Shown: positions 34,257 through 45,700 of the stretch, piece after piece
Layout of the letters: the number at the start of each line of letters is the position of its first letter
Position numbering within the stretch: the first letter of the stretch is position 1
Assembly (NCBI GenBank): GCA_963970005.1
Contig: CAXAMN010001237.1
Span: 240,145-304,144, forward strand
Length of the DNA: 64,000 bases
DNA from: Durusdinium trenchii
Taxonomy: Eukaryota; Sar; Dinophyceae; Suessiales; Symbiodiniaceae
Direction: 5' to 3'
The notes under the pieces: generated by a model
What the model saw: the letters and a program-made list of their open reading frames with translations, nothing else
Told to the model about the DNA's origin: nothing
The model's database searches: none
Program-made: the position numbers and the translations under genes

Positions 34257-36714
34257 GTCGACCGGCACAGTCCGAGGTCGACCGGCGATGAGATGGAGCG
34301 CTTTTGGGGGCCCATTGCGTTTCCCGGCCGCCCCTGAATAGTCCGTCGAGCCAGCCCTGGGGGGTCGGACGGAAGGGAAGCCTTTCTTGGGAGGGTGGAC
34401 CGGGGGTGGACAGGCATCAGATATTGGGAGGAGTCGCAGGTAGAGCTCTGGTGTTGCGGGGGCATTTGTGGTGCCTATGGCTTGTTTCTTGGTGGTTCAA
34501 ACAGAAAAAAGAACTGAACACACTTATGTAGGTGAAAGCAGCATGAGAAGACCGAGAAAAGGTGAGATGTGTGTTTCTTTTTGAAGAGGATTTTGCGCAG
34601 TTATACAATGGCTTGGGTTGATGAGAACTGGCGGGAGGGTGTCAATATGTTGTTTCACTACATTGTAGTCTAAGGTCTTGGGTGCATGTGAATCCACCTT
34701 CTTTCTTCAGAGGCTTAAAGAAGACCTGCCTCAAACATGTCGCAACTAGACCGTGCCATGACCCATGACTTCCCACAAGCTCAGGTTGGGCCGTTGCTCC
34801 AACAGCAGCGAAGAGATGCTCCAGTATCTCCAGACCGTGCAGCCGGGACGTCCGGTGTTCCACGTCCGGTGTTCCGCGGTTTGAGCCGAGCGGTGTGGCC
34901 TGGGCCCAGCAAGGAAGTCAGGAAGCGCCCCAAAAAGCTCCGTTCGTAGCGAGGCTTGTTCCGTTCGTAGTAAGGCCAGGAGCCACGTTCGTAGCGTGCG
35001 ATCGCTCCTAGTAGCGAAGCCCTTTGTTACTCGCACTCAGATGTCTGTCGAGTGCTTTTCTTCAAAACTGGAGGAGCGCCTGCTTGTCAACCTGCCCGCA
35101 AGACTTGGACCTCCGAGAACAGACGGACCCTGTTCGAAGTCATGTTTTTTTTTTTTCATCGTTCATATCAAAACAAACAAACAGGTTGGTCGGATATTTT
35201 CAATCGGACCCTGTCCGTGCCATGTTTCGCGATGTTTGTCCAATGTTTCTAGACTCAGACTAAACACGGTTTGATTCGGATCATTTCGGATCCATGTGGC
35301 GCAGGGGAGCATCCGGTGGAGTAGATGTACGATGTGGGGGTCAGCATCCGGATCCGTGCACGTCGGGATGCGACTCCGGGATCTGCGGGTCAGATGGGGC
35401 TTGGAAGCAGCTGTTTGATGCTGTTTGGCATTGTAGTATGTTCATGTATGGTTCCAATCTGCTTCTAATCCTTCAGCTGTGCAAAGCACCTCATGAAACG
35501 GAGAAAATATCCTTAGCCACTCGAGGCCCAGCGATGTGGCCACTGCCTGGAGCTCCGTGGTGATGCCACAGAAGGCCGCGGGCCATGTGGTGGGGACGAA
35601 TTCCGCCAACGAAGGGTCAGGCGGAGTGACTCACATCACATCGCCCAATTTCTCTTCTGCGAGTGGTTTTACCTGAAGTGAGTGAAGTCTGAGGTGAATG
35701 AGGAAGATGGGAGATGTTCCGAGCCTTCGGGGCCGTGGCCGTGACGTCGCGTAACGCATGGATTCGTGGTATAGGGAGTGGATGGTAGAGAGTAGACGAA
35801 CGCAAGGTAATAGTAGGCAGTGGCTTTTTAAACACCATTGGTGTTTTAAGCAATGTAATAGTGACTTCAACTATATTTGTTAAATTAATCAAGAAGCTAC
35901 ATTTACAATGGTCCACTAGAGTTTGATTGTGTTTGTCTTTGAAGAAGGCTGCCTTTGGGTGCATCAGGCTACTTGATTTAGCAGCCTGAGTTGCCTCCTT
36001 GCGGACAAGGGAAAAACCGATCGGTGTCTTAGTGCTGCGGGATGCCACAAATGGTTGACACAAAGAACCGGGCGAGTACCACTGGGTGAAACGAGTAATT
36101 ACCCGGAGGCCGGCCCTGGAGCTGGCCGTTTTTGGCCGATGTACATCATCAACTGAAGGACATGTGCTGAACAATTTACGAGCTCTTCACTCATCATTGT
36201 GGGTATGATGGACTGCTATGGGGCCCTTCTCAGTATGTTGTTTTTCTCTCCATGGGCATGTCTTCTAGAAGAGTGTTGGACGTCCTGGACGTTCGGAACG
36301 CCGGTTCCAGACGTCGAAGTCCTTTGATTCTCAATCCGTGGAGCAAACCGATCGGACCAGGTGCGAGAGAAGGTGGTCATCAAGTGTGGGAGCTGAGTGG
36401 GCTGCAGCAGCTGAAGGTGGTCATCAGGGGTTTCTTTCACAAAACTCAGCAGCTAAAGAAACAGTTCTATACTAAAACTCTGTGACTCTTCTTGGCGAGT
36501 AAAAGGTGTGTAAGAGTGGTCATGAGATATCATGGGATTTGGTGCAAAATGGGACTCTGACTGGACTCAGTACTGGAAAAAAACATCATCCTCATGCACC
36601 TGCAGCTCCACGTGGTTTGACTTGGGGGGCTCGCTGGGCCCGCAGTTCACATTGGGTCCCCCACCCCTTTGTCCAATCGCAGTCCGACGCGCAGCTTCCA
36701 CGCCGGGGCCCCAG
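34257..36714. other. No supported gene
   Basis: Holds a cluster of GTTCGTAGCG-type dispersed repeats at about 34940-35031; other open frames are unsupported. Confidence 0.4.
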
Positions 36715-36813
36715 GCTCTTCGGCACCGGGGTCAACATCACAGAGCGTCCAGAGACGAAGGCTCCGGTGACGTCGGCGGGGCGGTGGCTGCGCTGCGCTC
36801 TGCGACGTTCTGG
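36715..36813 (+). CDS. Candidate exon, unidentified
   Basis: AG|G acceptor at 36714 and a GT donor at 36814 enclose LFGTGVNITERPETKAPVTS then AGRWLRCALRRS. The sites fit the window's pattern. No family recognised. Confidence 0.3.
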
Positions 36814-37349
36814 GTGGGGAGACGGTGGACGTCTGGTGGGGTCGACGTCTTGGTGGGGTCGTACTTCTGCATCATTTGGGTGGGTGGATTGAACAGCAAA
36901 GGTCTGAAACAGATGTGTCGTTGATCGTCTTTTTGGGGCGCCTCCCCATGTTTTTTGCATCACCGGCCAGATATGTCTGGTGTCTTTTGGCCCTGACTCA
37001 GAAAATTTGATGCTTAGTGAAGTGGCTCCATGGACGATTCTCTTGGGGATTGCTCTCCTTTTGTTGCTTTGTTAAGTTATCATGTATACAGAGCTGGTTT
37101 GTACCTGTAGGGTTCATTACGCCACCCCAAAATTCTTTGGATCACTGGTGTTTCTACAGAACACCATCTCTTTGAAGGCTTATGTATGTGCTCTCCGATC
37201 TTCTCGCCAAACAACATCAGTCCGAATACAACCTAAACACGATCCTGCTCTTCAGTCCGGGAAACCCCACTAAGAATTGGCCTCCTACACGGTCCTACAC
37301 GCCCCCCCCCCTTCAAACTCACCGCACGTCCACGTCCCACGTCTGCCAG

Positions 37350-37426
37350 GTCCAGCTGCCCGCGGCGCTCCACGCGCGCCTCGCCCGGGAGCGTGCGAAC
37401 GCCACGGTGCTGCCTGGAGAGCCCAG
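37350..37426 (+). CDS. Candidate exon, unidentified
   Basis: AG|G acceptor at 37349 and GT donor at 37427 enclose VQLPAALHARLARERANATV then LPGEP. Strong GC-ending codon bias and a helical pattern. Family unknown. Confidence 0.35.
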
Positions 37427-37998
37427 GTCGAAGGGGTCGTCGTTCCACCCAGCTTCGGCCGGTCGGAGGAGTCGAAGGAGTTCATGTTCGTCGAATTGGG
37501 CCATGGGTGGCCTTGGGAGGTTGGTCTCTTGTTTGGCCTTGGGGGTGGTTCGAACCGTGAGGTTTGGGGGGATATAATGGCCACCCCGGATCAATAACCC
37601 CCCCACATGGAAGGTCAACAAGGTCAACAAGGTCTGAGATACCACTCATAAGTTGACTCATCAGGTCCACCTCCCCTGAAATCCTCTGAATAATATGCTA
37701 TGGCTATGCGGCGAGGTATGAGGCGGCCGTTGAACCACAAAGGTTGATACCAAGGTTTGAGAGGGGATGAGCTGATGCGCATGAGGCCAGAGCCCGGAAG
37801 CAATGGGTTCATAGGAACCAAGGCACGAGAGGAATTGGCTGGTAACATTTGGGCTCAGAATAGGCTATCAGATGATCAGAGTGATGATCAGTCAATTATA
37901 TAACCTCCCTTAGTGAATCTAATTATTGAAATATTGAGTGGGTAAAGTGGCTTGGATTGATGGGGGGTGTTCTAGCACCCAACCGGGAAGTTATTCAC

Positions 37999-38042
37999 CA
38001 AGAATATACATATATATATATATATATTATATACATATTCAT
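37999..38042. repeat. (TA)n microsatellite
   Basis: A run of TATATA about 25 bp long with ATACATATTCATAT flank. Confidence 0.8.
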
Positions 38043-38782
38043 ATCGAATTTGGGTGAATTTCTGGGGCCCGGATTGCTATGAGGGCGCTCCAACCCAGCT
38101 GATCAGTAGCTTCGCTCACCATGCAACTGAGGCTTGGGGCTGCCAGCACCAAGCAGCGGCAAGCCTTGCTGTCCGGTGGTGCAGGCGAGGATCTTGGAAA
38201 AAGAATGACAAAAGGCACGGCCCATTGTGGGCAAGTTGATGTTGAAAAACAGATGGGTGGCCAGACATCGATAGTCTTATATGATCTTATAAGGGTCAGG
38301 ATGCTTGGCCCACGTGAAGAGAGGCCATCCTTGCCCCCTTAGCTGCCACCCCAAGTTATGAAGAATGCAGCCTGATGCAATGAGAGGGTCTTTCAGGCGA
38401 CCCTTACCAACCCTTACCATGGAGGGTCAAAGGATTGTTGTATATTCTGATAATGGGAATTGTGTACGGCTATGATGGGTAGTGAAAAGATAATCAGGCT
38501 TAGGATCTCACCGAGAAACGCCCAAGTTGGCCCAAAGGCACATACGCAAAGATCATAATGGACCAACTAGGGTTGTTTGGAAGAGCCACCTCTAGAGAAA
38601 TGTCATCTACTCTGAAACTATAGGATGCACAACCAACAACTCACCGAAAGGGTTGGTCTGATGACACGATGTGCTTGGTTGCACGGCGTGGATTTCTCGG
38701 CATTGCTGCAGGCTTCTATCCACAGAGGTGCGGAACCGCAAGAATGTCAGACAGGAGGAGACGTAACTGTTGGTGTGGGGAT

Positions 38783-39085
38783 TGTAGCAGTAGTAGGAGG
38801 AGTAGGAGTAGGAGTAGGAGTAGGAAGAGTAGTAGTAGTGGTGGTAGTAGTAGTGGTGGTGGTGGTGGTGGTGGTAGTGGTGGTAGTAGTGGTAGTAGTA
38901 GTAGTAGTGGTGGTAGTGGTAGTGGTAGTGGTAGTGGTAGTGGTAGTGGTAGTCGTAGTGGTAGTGGTAGTCGTAGTGGTAGTCGTAGTGGTAGTGGTAG
39001 TCGTAGTGGTAGCCGTAGTGGTAGTCGTAGTCGTAGTAGTATTAGTAGTAGTAGTAGTAGCAGTAGCACTTAGTGGTAGTGGTGG
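38783..39085. repeat. Long (GTA/GTG)n trinucleotide array with GTC variants
   Basis: About 300 bp of GTAGTG-type triplets; in the middle a GTAGTGGTAGTC pattern repeats as a higher-order unit. All three + frames stay open (poly-Val, Ser/Gly, or the like), which explains the long apparent ORFs. Confidence 0.9.
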
Positions 39086-39600
39086 TAGTGTTGCTGTGAT
39101 GTTCGGGCATTGGATCGTGCCGATCGTTCGCGTTCGAGATCCACAGAAACCTTGGCAGCAGCCCCGTGGGCGACAACACCTCTGGTCAGGATCGATGGCA
39201 GGCCCTTCGTGGCAAGATACTGTAGAACCATCGTAGAACCTCGCAGAGGCCTTTGGCCTTATTGAATTGTTTTGGGTTGTTTATCATGTCCTGCTCTCAA
39301 TGTGCGTGCTTGTCAAGTGCAGAATGAAGATCACGAAGATCATGGTGATTAACTTTCAGGGTGTGAACAAGCAAATGAACAAAACATCCTCGCCTTGAGT
39401 TCCATGGCTGCGCTTACCGCAGGGTCCAAAAAATGCCGTCATTCAGACAGTTCCCGAAACCTTGAAAACTGCTTGGCTTGGCTCTCGCACCCCGTGCACT
39501 TTGTGGTGTCACCTCACCAAAGCCCCGCCGGAAGAGTTTCTCCAGCCGGGTGGGGTTGCGACGCCTTGCCAGGCTCAGCTGCAGTGTGGCGGATCCCGAG

Positions 39601-39715
39601 GAGTCCTCAGATGAGGAGGCTGACGAGGCCGACAGGGCAAAAGTCCTTCAGAGGAAGAGAAAAGGTCGTGGCAAAAATTTGCAAAAGTCGTGGGACCGCT
39701 ACCTGCTACTGCAAT
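39601..39715 (+). CDS. Candidate exon, acidic then basic segment
   Basis: AG|G acceptor at 39600 and a strong donor GTGAGT at 39716 enclose EESSDEEADEADRAKVLQRK then RKGRGKNLQKSWDRYLLLQ. The acidic run followed by a basic run is typical of nuclear or nucleolar proteins, but this is only compositional. It could belong to the gene that ends just upstream of the Patched gene. Confidence 0.35.
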
Positions 39716-40801
39716 GTGAGTCATAAGAGATTCCAGGCAAAGCCTGGCAAAATGGCGTTTGTGATGTGCTTGTCGGTTTTAACGAGATTTGCCACCCATC
39801 ATGAGAGGCACTGGGATCCACTGGGGTCACGGGGGCTGGTCGATTTTTGTTTAAGCCGTGGCCATTTGAGCCGTTTGAGTGTGCCACTCCCACAAAGATA
39901 GACGAACAACTACATATTATATATATATAGACAAACAACCATCATGTAACATGTACTTGTACTGTCGTTGTACATTGTATATATTGTATTGTTAGGGAAC
40001 GTACCCATCCCAAAGGAACCTGATTTTGCCCTTCGAAGTTTGGAGTGTGTTTGGAAGGAGACCCGGCACCTCCAAGTAGGGTTGGGTGACATGAATGTGC
40101 ACCAACTTGTTCTGCTTTTCCCGCCGGTTGCGGGGTCTAACGGTGAGTGTTTGACTGCCCTTCCACAAAAAGGAGAAAGCAACAACAAAAAGCTCAGTCT
40201 AACGAGGTTCAACAAGAACTTTGATCTCCATGAATCTCAAGTTCAACAAGACTTTCCCCTTTAAATCTCAATGATTTGCACTGACTCAAGGGGAAAGATC
40301 CATCCGTCCTGGTGCTTACATGCATGATCATTCATGTGACATGGGTGTGTAATCGGGAGATCCTTTAGCCAGAGCATTCCAAAAAAAGAATACTAAGACC
40401 CAGATGTCGCCTCAATACCCATTGGGCCAACGGGGGTCTCGCTATTAAAGTATACAGTGGTTTCAGAGTAGAGGACACTGGCATCCATATTACAATAAAC
40501 TATCATAAACTATCCAGATTTTTGTTTATATCTTGAACGTATATGAACAACATATGGGAGGAGTCGGAGTCCATATAAACTACATTAAACCACAAACTTA
40601 GGGAATCTTGGGGGCCCTTGTGACAACCACATAGAGGCCAAGCCAGTTTTTGCATGTACTTGCAGGCCAAGCCGACCTACCTGCGCCGAGAAGCTCTATG
40701 AGGTGCCGCACCAACGCTCCTTCCCCAGTGGGTTTGAGGTGAAGGTCCGATCCTGACAGGTTCCGACAGCCACTCCTGACCGAACTGGTAACTGGTCTTT
40801 T

Positions 40802-40894
40802 CTGACTGGTGCGACTCGCAGGGAATGAGGGAATGAGCCCCCAATAGAGATTCGATTGGATCCATTCCCTCATTCCCTGATAAGCACCAGTCAG
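40802..40894. repeat. 34-bp imperfect inverted repeat element
   Basis: Left arm CTGACTGGTGC...GCAGGGAATGAGGGAATG (40802-40835) faces right arm CATTCCCTCATTCCCTG...GCACCAGTCAG (40863-40894). A half-copy (TCTGACTGGTG...GAATGAGGGAATGAACCCC) is at 42983-43021 inside a Patched intron. Confidence 0.75.
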
Positions 40895-41227
40895 TTTTTT
40901 GATGCACGGACCGTTCGGCTCGGACCTGGTGACCGTTCGGACCTGGTGACCGTTGGGATCCACTCGAAGTCAGCCGAAGGGGTCGAGAAGGAACGAGCCG
41001 CTCGGGCTTTCGACATTTGAAGAGGCATTTTTGGAGGGCGAAGTGAGCAGGGCAGAGTTGGAGGATGCCACTTCACAGAATTAGCATGAATTGGCATGCA
41101 TTGATTGATTTGATGGCATTCATTCGCAATCATTCGTAATTACATTCATCCTGTGGCAAGTGTGGACGTATTGATTGGTTTAAGATCCACCTTCCTTCTT
41201 TGAGCTTCACCGCGAGCTCAAAGCATC

Positions 41228-42744
41228 ATGCAGAATCCAGACGACGTACCAACTGAAGCCGGTCCTGCTGTGGGAGTTTTCTTTCGGCTCGACCTGCTGT
41301 TGGAAGTAGCTCGATTTTCAGCCATGGGTATCGGCGTCTTGGAGCTCCATTGCCATTTCAGACGTCGGAACATCGTGGGATGTTATGGAATGTGGGTAGA
41401 TCTGGTGAGACATGGTGGGGCAGATGGAAGAAATGCTCCAAAAGTCCCTTAAGGCGCGAGTTGAAGATCTTTGCAGACTTGGACACCACAAAAAGGAGGC
41501 GCCCTCACTGAGGAACTACTCCAAATCCATCGGCCACTTGTTCACTTCACATCAACCTCACGGCTTCCCTCCTCATGTCGGTCCCTCCAAAGCAAGAGCC
41601 ATGCCCGGAAAGCGGAACCCACGGAGCGTCACTCGGCCGACGAGTGACTCCCCTGAGGCGCCGTGGAGCGATGCTTAGAGAACTTCTTTGAGAAAGTGGG
41701 ACGGGCCGTTGGCACGCACCCGGCCACTGGGCCATGCAAGGTTGGTGTGGGGGGCGGAGCGGCGGAGCGAGGGATACGGAACTTGGGGTTTCTGCAGAAG
41801 GTGTGCGGCAGAACGTCTTTTTTTGGTTTTGTACGAGGGGCTGCAGGGATTCAGTTGCAGAACTACGTGTATACGCATTTGTGGATTTTCTTCGAGAGTG
41901 TTGAACATCATCTGACTTTGTTTCAAAGATTTTTTTGGTTGAATGATGCCAGCGGTGGCAGGACCAGGCTTTCACTTCCAGAGGCCTTTTCGGGCTTTTT
42001 GCAGTTTGGGGTGTTCCCTCCATTTCGAAGGGTCTTTGGGCTAGTCGGGGAGGAAGAGAGGAGGAAGCAAGCAGCCCAAATAACTTCAATGACGGGCATG
42101 CAATCACCTTTTTGATCCTATTTGCTACAGTTGTTGTTGTTGTTGTCGTTGTTGTGGTTGTGGTTGTTGTGGTTGTTGTGGTTGTTGTTGTGGTTGTTGT
42201 TGTTGTTGTTTGCACACCAGTTTTAGCGAACCTCTTAGCTGGTCCACCTGCACATCATGACGCCTTCGTACCCGGATCCATTGGGTCCATACCTTCATCC
42301 AGCTCGGAACGCAAAGGAAGAGAGCAGCGAAGACAAAGAGGCGTACAGACCCGCCCCCGAAACGAGCTAGCCTGGTGTCAAGGTGATTATTTTAATTTTC
42401 CCTGATGGGTAAATCATGGGTAAATCCACTTCTGGGGAATATGTTTTGCCAGGTTAGCAATCACGATCTTTCTCGGTGCAAAAAAAGACCGTTTGGAACC
42501 GCCCGGTAGAACCAGTAGACCCGGAAGGGTCCCGTTTAGAATTGATGGCCAAATAAGGGTGACATGCACATTTGTTTCAGAGCGAATGGTTTAGGTTCCT
42601 TCACCGTTGGTCCTTGCCATGCCATCTCCTTCTGTCCTCAGATCAAGAGCCTGGTTGGAAGCATCATTTTCACCATCGCGTGCGGCGGTGGCTTCGCCTT
42701 CTTGACCACTGAGTCGCGCCCCGAGAAGCAGTGGGTCCCTGCAG
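41228..42744 (+). other. Patched gene: proposed start exon, N-terminal helix and first membrane segment
   Basis: Exon 41658-41722 reads AVERCLENFFEKVGRAVGTHP, the amphipathic N-terminal helix usual before the first membrane span in this family. Exon 42642-42744 continues in phase with IKSLVGSIIFTIACGGGFAF, a membrane helix, and TTESRPEKQWVPAG, a family hallmark at the start of the extracellular domain. The junction 41722/42642 uses a GC donor. The start is proposed at ATG 41228: its 34-nt exon ends before GTCCTG and joins in phase to give MQNPDDVPTEAGAV. No other upstream ATG joins in phase so simply, but the first exon remains a proposal. Confidence 0.65.
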
Positions 42745-45700
42745 GAGACCGAGAGAAAACGGAAGACGACACGACACCCCTTTTGTTTCTGAGAGTCCAT
42801 CTATGGCAGCACTGCGTTTTGGATTTGGCTCCAGAGTCTGGAGAGCACCTGTATGTTGGACACTGTGCCTTTGTCGGCCGCGCCGACTCGCCCCTTTGGC
42901 ACACAGACCGGTCGGTCTGGTGCTTGGCAGGAAGGTTTTCGAACATCCGAGGACTCATGGAAAAAGTCTGGTGATCCCTTCGTCTGACTGGTGAATAGCA
43001 ACGAATGAGGGAATGAACCCCAATATACCGGTGGCTCTTGGTGGGTTGCAAAAATCTGCAACAGTTGCAGGTGAGTATTCAATAAGCATAGTGTTATTAC
43101 AGTGATTTACCGCCTTTGAGGGTACTGTATCTGATGTTAAATTACATTATTATTGTTATATTTATAAGGGTCTGTCCTAGTAGTAAACAAATATCATCAC
43201 TATTTTGGACAAGGCCGTTACTAACCATCATCATCCACTGTTACAGGTATTAGGAGAGACCCAAGTTATGCCTTTGAGGGTACTGTATATGATGTTAAAT
43301 TACATTATTATTGGTTATATTTAGGGTCTGTCCTAGTAGTAAACAAATATCATCACTATTTTGGACAAGGCCGTTACTAACCATCATCATCCACTGTTAC
43401 AGGTATTAGGAGAGACCCAAATTATATATATTGATGAATTCATCAATTCTGTTTGTTTTGTTCAGGCTGGGTTGGGCACGACGTATCAAATCGTTTACTT
43501 TGCATCCGTTTGATCGCACGGTCGAACCTCGTTGTCGTTTTTTCATCGCAGGATCTTTGGCGTTAGAGCACAATGACTATGCCGCTTGGGTCCGAATGGG
43601 CATTCAGTTGAGGTTGGCGGATATTCATGGATATTCCATGATATTCCCTCATTTTTTTCAGCCACAGAGGCTGTCGTAACTGAAGTATGGCTATACTTTG
43701 CTATAGCTTGCTACTGCTATACCTTCGAATACCAGAAGCTAGCAGCTAGCGAACTCCGCGTCGTCCGAAAGCCGTGAGCCGTCGTTGGGCAGGAGTCGCA
43801 TCCGATCAAGTTTGGCAAGTTTGGGCTGCCCCAAAAACACACATGACAGGAAGCAGTCACGTTCGACGGGGTGCGATCCATGGAGGTAGTCGGGGTGCCC
43901 AGCTACTCCACTCACTGGATGGGACTAAACACCACCCCTTTGTGACTCCTGGAGTAAGTAAGTAATTTTTCTTGGTTCCCGAAGCAGATCCCAGTGTTTG
44001 GTCACAGCACCGCAGGTGTCGAACACTTGGCCGGGCAACGCCCGCTTCAATTTCTTCTCGGCCACCTGCGCAGATGTGGACGAAGCCAACTGCTTCTTGG
44101 GCGGATCGAAGCCGTGCTGGGCTGGGGGGCGAGAGATTCTTGTTATACCATGTGTGGTTTTCAGGGCACCCCTGCTCTGAGCCCTTCTGCAGGATTCGAA
44201 GGTGGTACACGACATTCCTTTGTGGTCTTTTTTCCTGCGCATTGACCAGCTAACAAAAGGATACACAAGGCCAGTATTGACAAGCTTCGGGCTGATGTTT
44301 TTTGATCACGAATGGAGACCACGTGTCTTAAACATGGTTTGAACCACATTTGTCGGTTTTGAGATCCCACGTGAGCGGATGGAAAACATGTCTCCTCCAA
44401 GTTGGCACTCTGATTCATAAAGCCTCCCCTAGCAAAATGCTTTGACATCTCCTGGCTTGGGCGGGTTCTATTACTGCTGGAAGTTCAATGTTCTTCAAGT
44501 TTTGAAGACTGCTCCCAGCGTTGAAGGGAGCTGAATCTCCAGGGAAAGGCGGCCTTTTTCCTCGGCTCAGTGCCATCCCAAATGCTCCGTCCGTTTAAGG
44601 TATAATAGACCTCTCATAGTGTGAAATATGAGGCCCCGATACAAACGCACTCCGAATACATGGGGTTAGTGTACGGAGTCTAAATGATTCGATTCAGCGG
44701 CTTTCAAGCAGATTTGGGGATGGGTCGTGACCCCACTGGAACCCATGTACCTCCACGTCGCTGTCGCGAAGGGTCGCGAAGGGTCGCTTTTCCGTGACGC
44801 CGTGACCCGCTGAGCTCTCGGTCACGTACGTATGCCGCTGAGGTAACATTATGGATCCCAAGTACATTCAGCGCTTCCATGAGATCAACGAGCGGCTCGG
44901 CTTGGGGGGAAAACCCCCCCTACTCCCCCCCTAAACCTGTGGGTCGCCTTCGTCGTTTTACGCCCGAAGGCGGTCCCCAAGAGGTGCGGGGGATCGATAT
45001 GAAGTCCGACTCTTGTTTGACACCGCCCAAGTAGAAGATGGTCCTATAATATACACATGTCCGACTTCTGGTCACCTAAAGACCATGTTCAACAAGGTTC
45101 AACAATAGTCTTTGAGGCTAGTGGATTTTGGATTGAGTCTAGTCAGTCTTAACTCATCTTAACTCGCAAAAGTACGGCTGGACCGTCCTGGCCGCCAAAT
45201 GGTACCTTCTCATGTTGGTTAACAACCGATCGAAGGGATTCGGGACAGCCTCACGGAATCCGGTCGGCAGCCTTACGGGTCGGTTTCCAAGTCCGATTAC
45301 TCGCGAAGGTCAGGGATATAAAGGTCAAACAATCCGGAAAAGAAGGCACGGTGCATTTGGAGCTTCAGCAAGCCAAAAGTGGGTGATGATCGAAACACAT
45401 GTCTTCAAGGTAAATTACCTGACTAACATTTGACTAACATATAAAAGACTTTACCATGTAGTGCTTCATTTTGAGTCCTGTCGTCTATAGAGGTTGGGGG
45501 CCGACCACACGGAGTCCTCCGTGGAAGCCCAACAGAAAGAGTGGATAACCTGCCCTGCCCTTTTTGGGGGATTCCTTTTACCTAAGGTGAACCGATCGTT
45601 TTCAATGGAGAGAGTCAGAGACGCAACGGTCAGGAAAGCAACGGTTTAGCGCCCAAACACATTTTCCCCCCCCAGATTCAGCTGACACTTTAATGTTTCG

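Noticed and set aside
38625-39236. 203-codon open frame rich in valine, with overlapping Ser/Gly and Leu/Pro frames
   Set aside because: It is produced by the (GTA/GTG)n array; all frames are open for the same reason and there is no supporting exon structure.
41602-41657. ATG at 41602 (MPGKRNPRS...) as the Patched start
   Set aside because: It is out of frame with exon 41658-41722 and no plausible intron connects them.
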